Positions 51,948 to 62,088 of a stretch of DNA of 64,000 nt are shown here, one piece after another. The stretch comes from Flavobacterium sp. I3-2 (GTDB lineage Bacteria; Bacteroidota; Bacteroidia; Flavobacteriales; Flavobacteriaceae), in NCBI RefSeq assembly GCF_013389595.1, contig NZ_CP058306.1:3224001-3288000 (forward strand), written 5' to 3'. Each line of letters starts with the position of its first letter. Positions within the stretch are counted from its first letter, which is position 1. The notes under the pieces were generated by a model. The model was not told where the DNA came from and did no database searches. It was given only the letters and a program-made list of their open reading frames with translations. Made by a program: the position numbers and the translations under genes.

Positions 51948-52496
51948 ATGATTTATAAATTCAGAGCGATTTTAGACGCAGAAGAAGATATTTTTAGAGA
52001 CATCGCCATTTCTGACGATAATACATTAGAAGATTTGCACAATGCTTTAGTAAATGCTTTTGGATTTGATGGTTCAGAAGGTGGTTCGTTTTTTACATGT
52101 GATGAAGATTGGATTCAGGATGAAGAAATTCCTTTATTTGATATGGGCGATGTTCCTGGTGAGCAAAAAACGATGGCAGATATTGTATTGTCTGAAATTT
52201 TATACGAAAGTCAAACAAAGATTTTATACGTTTACGATCCGTTTAATATGTGGACTTTCTTTGTTGAATTAGCAGCTATTGAAAAAAATGACGAATCCGA
52301 AGAAACTGAACTTCCTGCTTTGTTGTTCGCTCATGGTGTTTTACCAGCAGAAGCTCCAGTAAAAGATTTCAATGCTCCCCTTTCCAACGATGATATGTTT
52401 GGAGATTTTGACGACGATTACGACGATGAAGATTTTGATATGTTTGAAGGTGGCGAAGATTTTTCTGACTTCGGTTATGACGACAATTCATATTAA
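51948..52496 (+). CDS. pRiA4b ORF-3-like protein
   Basis: 182 aa from ATG 51948 (an in-frame TTG three codons earlier is less likely). The main body (MIYKFRAILDAEEDIFRDIAISDDNTLEDLHNALVNAFGFDGSE, then LSEILYESQTKILYVYDPFNMWTFFVELA) matches the IS1096 passenger TnpR / plasmid pRiA4b ORF-3 family. Despite that name the family is mostly chromosomal and of unknown function. The last 40 residues are strikingly acidic and aromatic (FGDFDDDYDDEDFDMFEGG). No transposase is nearby, so no link to mobility is suggested here. Confidence 0.85.
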   Translation: MIYKFRAILDAEEDIFRDIAISDDNTLEDLHNALVNAFGFDGSEGGSFFTCDEDWIQDEEIPLFDMGDVPGEQKTMADIVLSEILYESQTKILYVYDPFNMWTFFVELAAIEKNDESEETELPALLFAHGVLPAEAPVKDFNAPLSNDDMFGDFDDDYDDEDFDMFEGGEDFSDFGYDDNSY

Positions 52497-52521
52497 AAGC
52501 TTTCAAAATAAAAATCAAACT

Positions 52522-52546
52522 AAAGAAAACTCAAAAGGTTTTCTTT
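52522..52546 (+). terminator. Terminator
   Basis: AAAGAAAAC (52522-52530) pairs with GTTTTCTTT (52538-52546), 7-nt loop, followed by T residues. Confidence 0.75.
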
Positions 52547-52581
52547 TTTTAACTTATTAATTTAGCAAAAAAAATACGCAA

Positions 52582-53643
52582 ATGATCAATTTATTCAATA
52601 CACAAATCGAATCATTATCGATCCATCGTGTGGGAAACAAAAGTAGAAATGAAGCTATATTTTTATCAGAAAACACTTTTACTGTAAATGATGAAATTAT
52701 GCCTTTATTGAAAGATTATTTCTTTAAATCTTTTCGAGAAAAAGAAGAAAATTATTTTCAATTTACGCATGATGTAGATTTAGATTATAACGAAATGTAT
52801 AATTTTGCTTCAGAATTATTTACCAATCCAAATAATTCTCACGAAATTTCAAAGAAAATAACCAAGCATTTATTTGATCAATCAAACCATCCGCACATTA
52901 AAAACGGGGAAGTTTATGTTGCACATTTGACTAATGTTTCTATCGATAATAATGTGGTTGATGCTATTGGAATCTTCAAAAGTGAGATCAAAGCAGATTT
53001 CTTACAATTCGAAGAAAACGGATCTAACCTTGAAATGATTTTGCAACAAGGAATCAATCTTAGCAAACTTGACAAAGGTTGTATTATTTTTAATTACAAA
53101 AAAGAAGAAGGTTATAAAATCTTAACCATCGATAGCAACCGTTACGATGCGCGTTATTGGTTGGAACATTTTTTATGTGTTGATGCGTTTCAAGATGAAA
53201 ATTTCATGACGAAAAAATACTTGAAATTCGTTCAAGATTTTGCCAAAGATGTCGTTCTTCCTGCTGAAGATAAAAAGGAAGAAGTGATGTTTATGAATCG
53301 TTCAGTAAACTATTTTGCTAAGAATGATGAATTTGAAGAAACAAATTTCTTAAACGAAGTAATTGAAAATCCAGATTTACAAGCTGAGTTCAAAAATTAT
53401 AAAGTAGATCGCGGAGAAAAATATTCGATTGAAGATACTACCAATTTCCCAATTGCAAATAATGCAGTTTCTGATGCACGTAAAAAAATTAAAAACGTCA
53501 TTAATTTAGATACAAATGTTCAGATTAAGTTAGATTTTATTAATGCCGAATCTGCTGAGAAATTTATCGAAAAAGGTTGGGATGAAGAAAAACAAATGTA
53601 CTATTACTTAGTTTATTTCAACAAAGAACAAAAAACGAATTAA
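52582..53643 (+). CDS. Nucleoid-associated protein (NdpA/YejK-like)
   Basis: 353 aa of the 37-kDa nucleoid-associated protein family: SLSIHRVGNKSRNEAIFLSEN at the start, VYVAHLTNVSIDNNVVDAIGIFKSE near 112-136, CIIFNYKKEEGYKILTIDSNRYDARYWLEHFL near 166-197 and FVQDFAKDVVLPAE near 214. The bacteroidete version is as long as the E. coli protein. Expected to bind DNA or associate with the nucleoid; phenotype unknown. Monocistronic with its own terminator. Confidence 0.9.
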   Translation: MINLFNTQIESLSIHRVGNKSRNEAIFLSENTFTVNDEIMPLLKDYFFKSFREKEENYFQFTHDVDLDYNEMYNFASELFTNPNNSHEISKKITKHLFDQSNHPHIKNGEVYVAHLTNVSIDNNVVDAIGIFKSEIKADFLQFEENGSNLEMILQQGINLSKLDKGCIIFNYKKEEGYKILTIDSNRYDARYWLEHFLCVDAFQDENFMTKKYLKFVQDFAKDVVLPAEDKKEEVMFMNRSVNYFAKNDEFEETNFLNEVIENPDLQAEFKNYKVDRGEKYSIEDTTNFPIANNAVSDARKKIKNVINLDTNVQIKLDFINAESAEKFIEKGWDEEKQMYYYLVYFNKEQKTN

Positions 53644-53662
53644 TAGCTAGTTCTATAATAAC

Positions 53663-53697
53663 AAAAAGGAGTCGAAATTTATTTTCAACTCCTTTTT
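53663..53697 (+). terminator. Terminator
   Basis: AAAAAGGAGT (53663-53672) pairs with ACTCCTTTTT (53688-53697), with an inner GAAA/TTTC pairing. Confidence 0.9.
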
Positions 53698-53731
53698 TAA
53701 TTAATAACCTAAAAAAATTATGTAATTCAAT

Positions 53732-54196
53732 TTATTTTTTACTTGCCAAAATAGTTTTTGCAGATTCAATCCATTTTTCAGGCCCGCCTGCAACATAACC
53801 AACGCTTCCAACAGGTGCAAAATTTACTTTTTCATTTTCTAGTTGAGCAGTTACAAACCAAATAGTTGGATAACCTCGAACACCAAAAACTTGTTGGATT
53901 TGCGCATTTTGCATTTTTAGACTTTCATCTTGTGCAGTTCTTCTAGGAAAATCTAATTCCAACAAAACAACATTATCTTTTGCCCATTTTTTGAAATCGG
54001 GTTGCGTAAATACTTCTTTTTGCAACTTAATACACCAACCGCACCAATCACTTCCGGTAAAGAAAAGTAACAGCGGTTTTTTTGATTTATTAGATTCGGT
54101 AATTGCTTTATTAACATCGGTATGCCAAACTAATTCTTGCGCATTTGAAAATGAACTGATTAATAAAAATAGAGCAATAATAATTTTTGATTTCAT
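53732..54196 (-). CDS. Thioredoxin-like secreted protein (WCGWC)
   Basis: 154 aa with signal peptide (LISSFSNAQ, about residue 19) and a thioredoxin fold with LLLFFTGSDWCGWCIKLQKEVF (WCGWC about 51-55) and the cis-Pro region VRGYPTIWFVTAQ. This is the Thioredoxin_7/SoxW-like group common in Bacteroidota, probably a periplasmic reductant. Monocistronic. Confidence 0.92.
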   Translation of the reverse strand: MKSKIIIALFLLISSFSNAQELVWHTDVNKAITESNKSKKPLLLFFTGSDWCGWCIKLQKEVFTQPDFKKWAKDNVVLLELDFPRRTAQDESLKMQNAQIQQVFGVRGYPTIWFVTAQLENEKVNFAPVGSVGYVAGGPEKWIESAKTILASKK

Positions 54197-54333
54197 AGCA
54201 TGGATATTTTTTATGAAGATAAATATAAAAAAATTCTAAATACAAATAACTTTTTTAAAATTTATAGTAAAAGAAATCATTTAAAATGGTAATTTAAGGT
54301 TCTTAAAATCAAAACCAAACCAACTTACCTATC

Positions 54334-54771
54334 ATGAAAAAAGTGTTAATAATAATTTTATCTATTTGTTTGATTCTAGTTATCGTTGAAGCGTTGACTC
54401 CAAATTTTAATTTTGGTGACTTATTCAATACTCCAAAAACAGAAAAACACAATTCGGAGATTGAAAATACGCCAAATTTATCAACAGAAGATATTGATCA
54501 TCAAATACAAAATGAATTAAACAAAAACATTTCCGGAAAAGATAATTTTACTCAACAATGTAGTGCTTGTCACGCAATTGATAAAAAAATAATTGGTCCA
54601 AAACTGAGAGGTGTTGATTACATGACTTTTAATAATTGGACTAATAACGAAGTTTTCTACAAGACAAATATATCTAAAAGCGGATATTCCATGTTAAGTG
54701 TGCATTACAACATTACAAATTATATGACTGAAGATGAAATAAATTCGATTTACGAATATTTAAAACAGTAA
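54334..54771 (+). CDS. Membrane-anchored c-type cytochrome
   Basis: 145 aa. One N-terminal hydrophobic segment (VLIIILSICLILVIVEAL, about 3-20) is a signal anchor, followed by a polar linker and a single-haem cytochrome c domain: CSACH at about 76-80 and the IGPKLRG that usually follows. The distal Met ligand is probably in SGYSMLS (about 118). The C-terminal helix MTEDEINSIYEYLKQ is typical. Electron carrier of the periplasmic face; partner not apparent from neighbours. Confidence 0.9.
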   Translation: MKKVLIIILSICLILVIVEALTPNFNFGDLFNTPKTEKHNSEIENTPNLSTEDIDHQIQNELNKNISGKDNFTQQCSACHAIDKKIIGPKLRGVDYMTFNNWTNNEVFYKTNISKSGYSMLSVHYNITNYMTEDEINSIYEYLKQ

Positions 54772-54800
54772 AAGCCCAGATTTTCATCCGAGCTTTTGTT

Positions 54801-55433
54801 TTATTTTATGTGATGCACCATAAAGTCGGTGTTTTTTCGTACTTTTTTTAGCTGTACTTGCCAATCATTCACCTCATCTCTGTAACCTATCGGTAGTAAT
54901 AAAACACTGCGTAAGTTTTTCTCTTTAAACTGTAATAGTTCATCTAATTCGTTAGGTAAAAAACCTTCCATCGGAGACGAATCTACTCGTAAAGCTGCTG
55001 CTTCGGCCATAGCAAATGCAAATGCAATATATACTTGGCGTGCGGCATGTTCAAACTGGCGTTCGGTAGTCATGGCTGTTAATTGCTTGGTCACTCCGTT
55101 TTTATAACCGTCAGAAAAACCTTTTTCAAGATCGCGTTCAGCCTCGTAATAATCAAAGTAATGATTGATACGATCTAACGAATAATGATCCCAAGCTGCA
55201 AAAACAATCAAATGCGAACAATCTAAAACCTGCGATTGATTAAAAGATAATTTATGAATCTTTTCTTTTAATTCTTGATTGGTGATTACAAACATTTCAA
55301 AAGGTTGTAAACCAGATGATGTTGGCGCCAAACGTGCGGCTTCGATTATTTTAGCTACATTTTCATCAGAGACTTTTTCGCCGTTTAATTTCTTTGCGGC
55401 ATATCTCCAATTTAATGATTCGATGATTGACAT
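54801..55433 (-). CDS. NAD(P)H-dependent nitroreductase family protein
   Basis: 210 aa FMN-dependent nitroreductase fold of the NfsB group: SLNWRYAAKKLNGEKVSDENVAKIIEAARLAPTSSGLQPFEMFVI (about 6-50), the AARQVYIAFAFAMAEAAALRVDSSPMEGF segment (about 131-159) and VLLLPIGYRDEVNDW near the end. Reduces quinones, nitro compounds or similar with NAD(P)H. Lies 6 bp downstream of purC on the same strand. Confidence 0.93.
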   Translation of the reverse strand: MSIIESLNWRYAAKKLNGEKVSDENVAKIIEAARLAPTSSGLQPFEMFVITNQELKEKIHKLSFNQSQVLDCSHLIVFAAWDHYSLDRINHYFDYYEAERDLEKGFSDGYKNGVTKQLTAMTTERQFEHAARQVYIAFAFAMAEAAALRVDSSPMEGFLPNELDELLQFKEKNLRSVLLLPIGYRDEVNDWQVQLKKVRKNTDFMVHHIK

Positions 55434-55439
55434 AACTTT

Positions 55440-56399
55440 TTAATATTTTGTGTAAGATGCTAAAAAGGCATTTACATTTGCTTCGATACGATTTTCAATG
55501 TGCGAAACGTCTGCTTTTACAAATTCTTCACCCATGATTTTCTCATATAACTCAATATAACGTTCAGAAACTGAATAGATATAATCATCTGTCATTTCCG
55601 GAACCACTTGCCCCTCTTTTCCTTGGAAATCATTTAAGATCAACCATTGGCGAACAAACTCTTTAGATAATTGTTTTTGAGGTTCGTTGTTATCTTGACG
55701 CATTTGGTAACCATCTGCATAGAAATAACGAGAAGAATCAGGCGTGTGAATTTCGTCGATTAAAACGATAATTCCATCTTTTGTTTTACCAAATTCGTAT
55801 TTTGTATCTACTAAAATCAATCCGCGAGAATCAGCGATTTCAGTTCCACGTTGAAACAAATCTCTGGTATATTTTTCTAAAATTAAATAATCTTCTTCTG
55901 ATACAATTCCGTTTGTTAAAATAGCTTCACGCGAAATATCTTGGTCATGTGTTCCTAAATCAGCTTTTGTTGTTGGTGTGATAATTGGCTCTGGAAACTT
56001 ATCGTTTTCTTTTAAACCTTCTGGAAGTTCAACCCCACAAAGCATTCTTTTTCCAGCTGCATATTCACGAGCTGCATGCCCAGATAAATAACCGCGAATT
56101 ACCATTTCAACTTTAAACGGTTCACATAAATGACCAACAGCAACGTTAGCATCTGGCGTAGCGATTAACCAGTTTGGAACAATATCCGAAGTCAAATTCA
56201 TAAACTTAGTTGCGATTTGATTTAAGATTTGTCCTTTGTAAGGAATTCCTTTTGGCATTACTACATCAAAAGCTGATAAACGATCGGTAGCGATCATTAC
56301 CAATAAATCGTCGTTGATGTTATAAACTTCACGAACTTTACCTTTATAAACCGACTTTTGTCCAGGAAAGTTAAAGTTTGATGATGTGATTGTATTCAT
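55440..56399 (-). CDS. purC: SAICAR synthetase
   Basis: 319 aa, the longer form of phosphoribosylaminoimidazole-succinocarboxamide synthase. Recognised by the N-terminal [47 protein letters not shown], the [16 protein letters not shown] loop, and the [16 protein letters not shown] and [13 protein letters not shown] signatures. ATP-dependent step of purine synthesis. 17 bp downstream of the E1 dehydrogenase gene. Confidence 0.97.
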   Translation of the reverse strand: MNTITSSNFNFPGQKSVYKGKVREVYNINDDLLVMIATDRLSAFDVVMPKGIPYKGQILNQIATKFMNLTSDIVPNWLIATPDANVAVGHLCEPFKVEMVIRGYLSGHAAREYAAGKRMLCGVELPEGLKENDKFPEPIITPTTKADLGTHDQDISREAILTNGIVSEEDYLILEKYTRDLFQRGTEIADSRGLILVDTKYEFGKTKDGIIVLIDEIHTPDSSRYFYADGYQMRQDNNEPQKQLSKEFVRQWLILNDFQGKEGQVVPEMTDDYIYSVSERYIELYEKIMGEEFVKADVSHIENRIEANVNAFLASYTKY

Positions 56400-56416
56400 A
56401 TTTTAGTTGTGTGTTA

Positions 56417-58402
56417 TTAATAGTCCAAAAGTACTAATAATTCTTTTTCAAAACGAGCTTTTGGCAAATATTGCTCTTCTAAATTTTTCATAAACGGAAT
56501 AGGCGATTCTAAACTTGCTACACGTTTAACTGGTGCATCTAAATATTGGAAACACTCTTCCATAATAGCAGCCGATAAATCACTTGCAATTCCACCAAAC
56601 ATCGTATCTTCTTGAAGAATGATTACTTTACCTGTTTTCTTAACCGAAGCAAAAATGGTTTCGTAATCTAAAGGTTGTAATGAACGTAAATCGATTAAAT
56701 CTGCAGAAACTTCTGGATGTTTTTCTAAGGTTTCCATAGCCCAATGTACTCCAGCTCCGAAAGAAATCACGGTAACATCATTTCCTTCTTTAATCATTGC
56801 TACTTTTCCGAAAGGAATAGTATAATAATCTACAGGAACTTCTTGTTGAATTGAACGATATAAGGCTTTATGTTCAAAATAAATTACAGGGTTTGGATCG
56901 TTGATTGCCGTGTTTAACAATCCTTTGGCATCTACAGGAAAAGCCGGATAAACTACTTTTAAACCTGGCGTTTTAGTAAACCAAGCTTCGTTAGTTTGCG
57001 AATGGAAAGGTCCTGCTTGAGTTCCTCCACCACAAGGCATACGCACCACCACATCGGCATGTTCTAACCAACGGTAGTGTGATTTTGCTAATAAGTTTAC
57101 AATTGGATTGAATCCGGTTGAAACGAAATCGGCAAACTGCATTTCTACCACTGCTTTGTATTTGTTGATTGAAAGTCCCATGGCTGTTGAAACGATAATA
57201 CTTTCGCAAATTGGCGTATTACGCACGCGATCTTTTCCGAAAGCTTCAACAAATCCTTGTGTAATTTTAAAAGCACCTCCGTATTCTGCAATATCCTGCC
57301 CCATGATTACCATGTTTGGATATTTCTCCATCGATTCTTTTAAGGATTGCGAAATCGCATCGATAAAACGAATGTTTTCGGTTTGAGTTGAAGGTTTGTA
57401 ATCTTCAAAAGTATAGGGTTTGTACACATCGTTAAGCTCTTCTTCTAAACTTGCTTCGATAGCAGGTTCTTCTTGAACTTTTTGCCAATCTGTATCTATT
57501 TCATTTTTGATTGCTGCGCGGAAAGCTTCGTCTAATTCTGGAGTTAAAATGCCGTTTTCTAAAAGATATTTTTTATAGTTTTCAACCGGATCTTTCACTT
57601 TCCACATATCAAATAATTCTTGTGGAATGTATTTGGTACCACTCGCCTCTTCGTGTCCACGCATTCTAAACGTTTTCATCTCGATTAAAACTGGACGAGG
57701 GTTTTCACGCATGGAAATAGCTAACTCGTTTAATTTGTTATATACTTCAAGAATGTTATTTCCATCGATGATGTAACTTTCCATTCCATAACCAGCTCCA
57801 CGATCAGCTAAGTTTTCACAACGATATTGTTCGTTTGTAGGCGTTGAAAGTCCGTAACCATTATTCTCGATGATGAACATTACAGGTAAATCCCAAACTG
57901 AAGCTACGTTTAATGCTTCGTGGAAATCACCTTCAGAGGTTGCACCTTCACCTGTAAATACAGCAGTAATTTTGTTTTCTTTACGAAGTTTATGCGCTAA
58001 CGCAATTCCGTCTGCAATACCTAATTGCGGACCTAAATGCGAAATCATTCCTATGATTTTATATTCTTGCGTTCCAAAGTGGAACGAACGATCACGACCT
58101 TTAGTAAAACCATTTGCTTTACCTTGCCATTGCGAAAATAAACGATGTAATGGAATATTTCTTGAAGTAAAAACGCCTAAGTTACGGTGCATGGGCAACA
58201 CGTATTCATCGTTTTCTAAAACCGAAGTTACCCCAACTGCAATTGCTTCTTGTCCGATTCCTGAGAACCATTTAGAAACCTTTCCTTGACGAATCAAAAT
58301 CAACATTTTTTCTTCGATCATTCTAGGTTTCAATAATTTTTTATATAAATCTAAAAGCACTTCATTAGAAAGGCTTTTCTTGTCATAATTTAAAGTTTCC
58401 AT
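56417..58402 (-). CDS. Fused alpha/beta E1 component of a branched-chain-type 2-oxoacid dehydrogenase
   Basis: 661 aa with both E1 subunits in one chain: alpha half about 1-330 with thiamine-diphosphate motif GEGATSEGDFHEALNVAS and ENNGYG (about 150-183), beta half about 345-661 with MGQDIAEYGGAFKITQGF, FADFVSTGFNPIVN and GPFHSQTNEAWF. The fused form is the usual Bacteroidota version and decarboxylates branched-chain 2-oxoacids (for iso-fatty acids) or pyruvate-like substrates. Upstream of purC and probably cotranscribed with it, though functionally unrelated. E2 and E3 are not in this window. Confidence 0.93.
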   Translation of the reverse strand: METLNYDKKSLSNEVLLDLYKKLLKPRMIEEKMLILIRQGKVSKWFSGIGQEAIAVGVTSVLENDEYVLPMHRNLGVFTSRNIPLHRLFSQWQGKANGFTKGRDRSFHFGTQEYKIIGMISHLGPQLGIADGIALAHKLRKENKITAVFTGEGATSEGDFHEALNVASVWDLPVMFIIENNGYGLSTPTNEQYRCENLADRGAGYGMESYIIDGNNILEVYNKLNELAISMRENPRPVLIEMKTFRMRGHEEASGTKYIPQELFDMWKVKDPVENYKKYLLENGILTPELDEAFRAAIKNEIDTDWQKVQEEPAIEASLEEELNDVYKPYTFEDYKPSTQTENIRFIDAISQSLKESMEKYPNMVIMGQDIAEYGGAFKITQGFVEAFGKDRVRNTPICESIIVSTAMGLSINKYKAVVEMQFADFVSTGFNPIVNLLAKSHYRWLEHADVVVRMPCGGGTQAGPFHSQTNEAWFTKTPGLKVVYPAFPVDAKGLLNTAINDPNPVIYFEHKALYRSIQQEVPVDYYTIPFGKVAMIKEGNDVTVISFGAGVHWAMETLEKHPEVSADLIDLRSLQPLDYETIFASVKKTGKVIILQEDTMFGGIASDLSAAIMEECFQYLDAPVKRVASLESPIPFMKNLEEQYLPKARFEKELLVLLDY

Positions 58403-58547
58403 ATTAGATTTTTAGCGCTCTAAAATTAATATTTTTAAACGTAAAAAAACATATTTCACAAAAAACATTATGTTTATTTATTCAGATTTATATTTTTTCT
58501 AAACATGTTATTATTTTTACTAATATTTGGCTGAAAATTAGTTTAAT

Positions 58548-59330
58548 TTATGGTTTAAGTTTAGCATAAATTTCAAGAAATTGAGCTGGATAATCTGTAG
58601 TAATGACATCTATTTTTTCGTCTAGTAATTTCAAAAACAAATCTTCTTTATTAACTGTCCAAGAATTGGTAATCAAACCTAATTTTCGAGCGTCTTTTAG
58701 ATAGTTTTTATTTTCTTGATACACTTTATGATTGTAATCAATTCCGTCTAAACCAATTTGTTTGATTTCTTGAGGCGTTTTATCGCCATTTAAATACGAT
58801 ATTTTGTAACTAGGCAATTGTTGTTTGATGTAAATTGACGCATCATAACTGAATAATATAAATTCGATTTGCTCTTCTAACTTTTTATCATCAAGATAAT
58901 CTTTAATTAAATCGATCATTAAATAAGTTCTAGAAAGAGAAATGTTAGAAGTTTTGATTTCAAAAATCAATTTGGTTTTATTTTGTTTTAATCCTTCAGA
59001 TAAATATTCTTCAACAGTTGGTAACTTTTCACCATTTGGATGTTTACGTGTATTTAATTCTTCGTAAGTATGCGTTTCAATATCTAAACCATAAAAATCA
59101 TGATCATGATTCACCACCATTTTAGCATCTTTGGTCAAATGCACATCAAATTCGGTTGCGAAACATTCCAATTCGATTGCCTTTCTTAATGAAGCAATGG
59201 AGTTTTGTGGTAAATTAAATTCTTTCCAAGCACCTCGATGTGCAATTACAGGATTTTTGATTTGAGCCATACAATTAAATTGAATAAGCGTTAAAAAAAT
59301 AAATGTTGATTTAAAAAAAAGTGCGTTCAT
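58548..59330 (-). CDS. Secreted glycerophosphodiester phosphodiesterase
   Basis: 260 aa with a signal peptide; Cys 20 (FNCMAQ) might also be lipidated. Catalytic features: AHRGAWKEFNLPQNSIASLRKAIEL (His/Arg pair about 31-32), FATEFDVHLTKDAKMVVNHDHDF (E/D metal ligands about 57-59 and His 70/72), and KLIFEIKT near 118. Releases alcohols from glycerophosphodiesters in the periplasm or outside. Monocistronic. Confidence 0.92.
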   Translation of the reverse strand: MNALFFKSTFIFLTLIQFNCMAQIKNPVIAHRGAWKEFNLPQNSIASLRKAIELECFATEFDVHLTKDAKMVVNHDHDFYGLDIETHTYEELNTRKHPNGEKLPTVEEYLSEGLKQNKTKLIFEIKTSNISLSRTYLMIDLIKDYLDDKKLEEQIEFILFSYDASIYIKQQLPSYKISYLNGDKTPQEIKQIGLDGIDYNHKVYQENKNYLKDARKLGLITNSWTVNKEDLFLKLLDEKIDVITTDYPAQFLEIYAKLKP

Positions 59331-59401
59331 TTTGTTGTTTTATAATTTCAAACTAACAAAATGAATATTAACTAAACATCAACTCTAATTTAAATAAAAA
59401 A

Positions 59402-59424
59402 CACATTTAGAAAAACTAAATGTG
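59402..59424 (-). terminator. Terminator of the mnh operon
   Basis: CACATTTAG (59402-59410) pairs with CTAAATGTG (59416-59424), 5-nt loop, 11 bp after the last gene on the minus strand and preceded (on that strand followed) by a T-rich tract. Confidence 0.8.
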
Positions 59425-59434
59425 CTTATAAATA

Positions 59435-59830
59435 TTATTTGGATTTATTCGAATCGGATTTTGATTGAGCTTCTTCTTCATTTTCTTTGACCATGGTACA
59501 AAAACTATCCGGATCATCTTTCATTTCATCAATAATCGAATGTTTCCATAATTTTGTACCGTTTACATAAGCAACTTTTCCGATTAGATAACCAGCAACT
59601 GGAGCTGTCAAAAACAAGAAAAATATAATGGAAATGGTTTTGGTAGTTACCGAAAATTCAGCAAAATATAAGGCAGCTGCAATCAAAATTGCTCCAACTC
59701 CTAAAGTTGCCGCTTTTATAGTCACTGAAAGTCGTGAATAAAAATCAGGCATTTTATAAATTCCTACCGAAGCAACGAGTATAAATAATGCACCAAGCGT
59801 GCTTAATATCATAATTAAAATATCAGTCAT
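59435..59830 (-). CDS. mnhG: Na+/H+ antiporter subunit G (MnhG/MrpG)
   Basis: 131 aa from ATG 59830 (MTDILIMILSTLGALFILVASVGIYKMPDFYSRLSVTIKAATLGV); an ATG 30 nt earlier would overlap mnhF more than needed. Three transmembrane helices of the PhaG/MnhG family, with the typical MPDFYSRL and KAATLG motifs, then a charged C-terminal tail (EMKDDPDSFCTMVKENEEEAQSKSDSNKSK). Overlaps mnhF by 8 bp. Last gene of the Mrp operon. Confidence 0.93.
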   Translation of the reverse strand: MTDILIMILSTLGALFILVASVGIYKMPDFYSRLSVTIKAATLGVGAILIAAALYFAEFSVTTKTISIIFFLFLTAPVAGYLIGKVAYVNGTKLWKHSIIDEMKDDPDSFCTMVKENEEEAQSKSDSNKSK

Positions 59831-60098
59831 TTTTCTTACTTTTATATAAATAATAGGCAAAAGCTACTGTGCTTAAAAAAGCAATTAGTGCAAGAATCAT
59901 TGCAACATCTAAAAAGTTATAATTGTTTGTAATAATACTAAACAAAGCAATAAATCCAACTCCGATTGTTATTAATAAATCTAATGCAATAACGCGATCA
60001 ACTATTTGAGGTCCTTTAATTAAACGAGCTAAAACAATTATCATCGCTAAAGATATAATTGGCATAACCACATATGCTAAATACGTTTCTATATCCAT
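59823..60098 (-). CDS. mnhF: Na+/H+ antiporter subunit F (MnhF/MrpF)
   Basis: 91 aa, three transmembrane helices, with the MrpF signature RLIKGPQIVDRVIALDLLITIGVGFIALFSI and FLDVAMILALIAFLSTVAFAYYL. Overlaps mnhE by one base and mnhG by eight. Part of the multi-subunit monovalent cation/proton antiporter complex in the inner membrane. Confidence 0.95.
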   Translation of the reverse strand: MDIETYLAYVVMPIISLAMIIVLARLIKGPQIVDRVIALDLLITIGVGFIALFSIITNNYNFLDVAMILALIAFLSTVAFAYYLYKSKKND

Positions 60099-60577
60099 TA
60101 TCTAATTATTTCTAGAAGTTTTTTTTCAGTTCTTTCTTTCAAATTCTTTTTAAATCCATCGATGTCTTTTAGATACATAGCATGTATAAACATGTATTTT
60201 TTGTCTTTTGAAATATCAATAACAACAGTTCCAGGAGTTAGAGCAATCATATTAGCTAACATGGTAATTTCAAAATCAGATTTAGCATCCATTTCGAATT
60301 TTACAATTCCTGGTTTCATATTGTAATTTGGCGTAATAACGTCGATAGTAACTTCAATATTTGCTTTTATCATGTCGTATAAAAAATTCAACATAAAAGC
60401 AAAAATCTTAGGAACGCGTAAAAAATAATCATGGTTTGAAGTTCTTCTTCGATTTAAAAACCATAAAAGTAAAAATCCGACAGTAAAACCAAACCCAAAA
60501 TTTGTATAGTTTAGCTCACCGGTCAAGGCAACCCAAACTAAAGTTAGCAATATATTTAGTAAAAAATTCTGTAACAT
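60098..60577 (-). CDS. mnhE: Na+/H+ antiporter subunit E (MnhE/MrpE)
   Basis: 159 aa. N-terminal hydrophobic part (NILLTLVWVALTGELNYTNFGFGFTVGFLLLWF) and the C-terminal cytoplasmic domain with MIALTPGTVVIDISKDKKYMFIHAMYLKD, the clearest MrpE mark. Overlaps neighbours by one base at each side. Confidence 0.95.
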   Translation of the reverse strand: MLQNFLLNILLTLVWVALTGELNYTNFGFGFTVGFLLLWFLNRRRTSNHDYFLRVPKIFAFMLNFLYDMIKANIEVTIDVITPNYNMKPGIVKFEMDAKSDFEITMLANMIALTPGTVVIDISKDKKYMFIHAMYLKDIDGFKKNLKERTEKKLLEIIR

Positions 60578-62088
60578 TATGTATTTGTTTTCATTACGGC
60601 ATCGATGTAAATCTCTTTGTGCTTTAATTCATATGCGGCTTTTTCTGATAATTTAAAAATATTATTTGCTCCAAATCCTATAAATAAAGATACGAATGTC
60701 AGAAACACAATTGGAGCAATTAGCGCAAATTTTCCAGATTTTGGCATCGGCGTAAAATGATCCATTTCTTCAGTTAATGGTTTTGGAGATTCTTTCCAGA
60801 AAATTTCAATCCACATTCTGATAATCACAAACAAGGTAACAAAACTTGCTAGAATTAAAGTTAGAAGTAAGATGTAATTTCCTTGAGTAAAAGATTCTTT
60901 TAATAATAAAATTTTTGGCCAAAATCCTGATAAAGGCGGAATTCCTACAAGTGATAAAAATACCAAAGCAGCAAGCATTGAAAACTTTGGATAATCTTTT
61001 AGTAAACTTCCCAGACGTGTCATATCAACTGATTCGCGAATTTTTACAATCACACCGGTAATCATAAACATATTACTTTTTACAATTACATCGTGAATCA
61101 AATAGAATATGATTGCTGTAAAGGCTAATTCGGTATACAAACCAACTCCAGCAATTAAATATCCGATGTGACAAACAATTAAATAGGAAAGAATTCTACG
61201 GATGTTTTTCTTATTTAAAGTTCCTAAAGCTCCAGTAAACATGGTTAAAATTGCAATAACAATAAACAAAATTGTCGTGAAATTATCAGGAATAAAAATA
61301 ATTGTAAAGACACGAATCAAAGCGTAAACTCCCATTTTTGTTAACAAGCCTCCAAAAATAGCTGCGATTGCCGAAGGTGTTGTATGGTACGATGATGGCA
61401 ACCAAAAATACAATGGAAAAATAGCTGATTTAATTCCAAAACCTACAAAAAATAATAAAGATGTTACGGTAACCAAACCTTTATTTTCTACTTCTTGAAT
61501 TTTAATTGCTATATCTGCGATATTTAAACTACCAGTAATTCCGTATAAAATTCCGATTGCAGTCAAAAAAATCGATGATGCTAAAATGTTCATTGTTACA
61601 TATTTGATTGCACCTTCCATCTGCATTTTTTTTCCACCAACGGTCATTAATATAAAAGATGAAATAATTACAACTTCAAACCAAACATATAAATTGAAAA
61701 TATCTCCTGTTAAAAAAGCTCCTAAAAGTCCCATTATTAATAAATGAAACGTAAAAAAATATCCAAAACGAATTCGACTCACGTTTAATGCTGAGGTCGA
61801 ATAAATGCCAACGGCTAAAGAAACAATTCCGGTTAACATAACCATAATTGCACTTAAAGTGTCAGAAATAAATGTTATCCCAAATGGTGCTTTCCAATTT
61901 CCGGTTTGTAAAACAAGTACATCGTTTGTTAAAGTTAATTCAAATAATTTTACACATAAAATAAAAGCAATGCTGTTACCAATTACGCTAATTATTTTTT
62001 GAGCCAAAACCTTTTTCCAGAAACATAATAAAATTATGGCTGTGATAAAATGAACGATTATTGGTGCAAGTATAAAATTTGTTGTCAT
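60577..62088 (-). CDS. mnhD: Na+/H+ antiporter subunit D (MnhD/MrpD)
   Basis: 503 aa with about fourteen transmembrane helices of the NuoN/NuoM/MrpD proton-pumping fold. Motifs: [22 protein letters not shown] (helix with the conserved Glu about 136), [42 protein letters not shown] (Lys and surrounding channel residues), and [21 protein letters not shown]. One of the two ion-transporting subunits. Overlaps mnhC by 4 bp and mnhE by one. Confidence 0.96.
   Translation of the reverse strand: MTTNFILAPIIVHFITAIILLCFWKKVLAQKIISVIGNSIAFILCVKLFELTLTNDVLVLQTGNWKAPFGITFISDTLSAIMVMLTGIVSLAVGIYSTSALNVSRIRFGYFFTFHLLIMGLLGAFLTGDIFNLYVWFEVVIISSFILMTVGGKKMQMEGAIKYVTMNILASSIFLTAIGILYGITGSLNIADIAIKIQEVENKGLVTVTSLLFFVGFGIKSAIFPLYFWLPSSYHTTPSAIAAIFGGLLTKMGVYALIRVFTIIFIPDNFTTILFIVIAILTMFTGALGTLNKKNIRRILSYLIVCHIGYLIAGVGLYTELAFTAIIFYLIHDVIVKSNMFMITGVIVKIRESVDMTRLGSLLKDYPKFSMLAALVFLSLVGIPPLSGFWPKILLLKESFTQGNYILLLTLILASFVTLFVIIRMWIEIFWKESPKPLTEEMDHFTPMPKSGKFALIAPIVFLTFVSLFIGFGANNIFKLSEKAAYELKHKEIYIDAVMKTNT

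Noticed and set aside
51948..52496. Mobile-element gene because of the TnpR passenger family name
   Set aside because: The name is historical; no transposase or repeats flank the gene.
54773..54800. Terminator hairpin AAAAGC...GCTTTT between the cytochrome and nitroreductase genes
   Set aside because: Only six outer pairs match and the inner part is mispaired; too weak to list.
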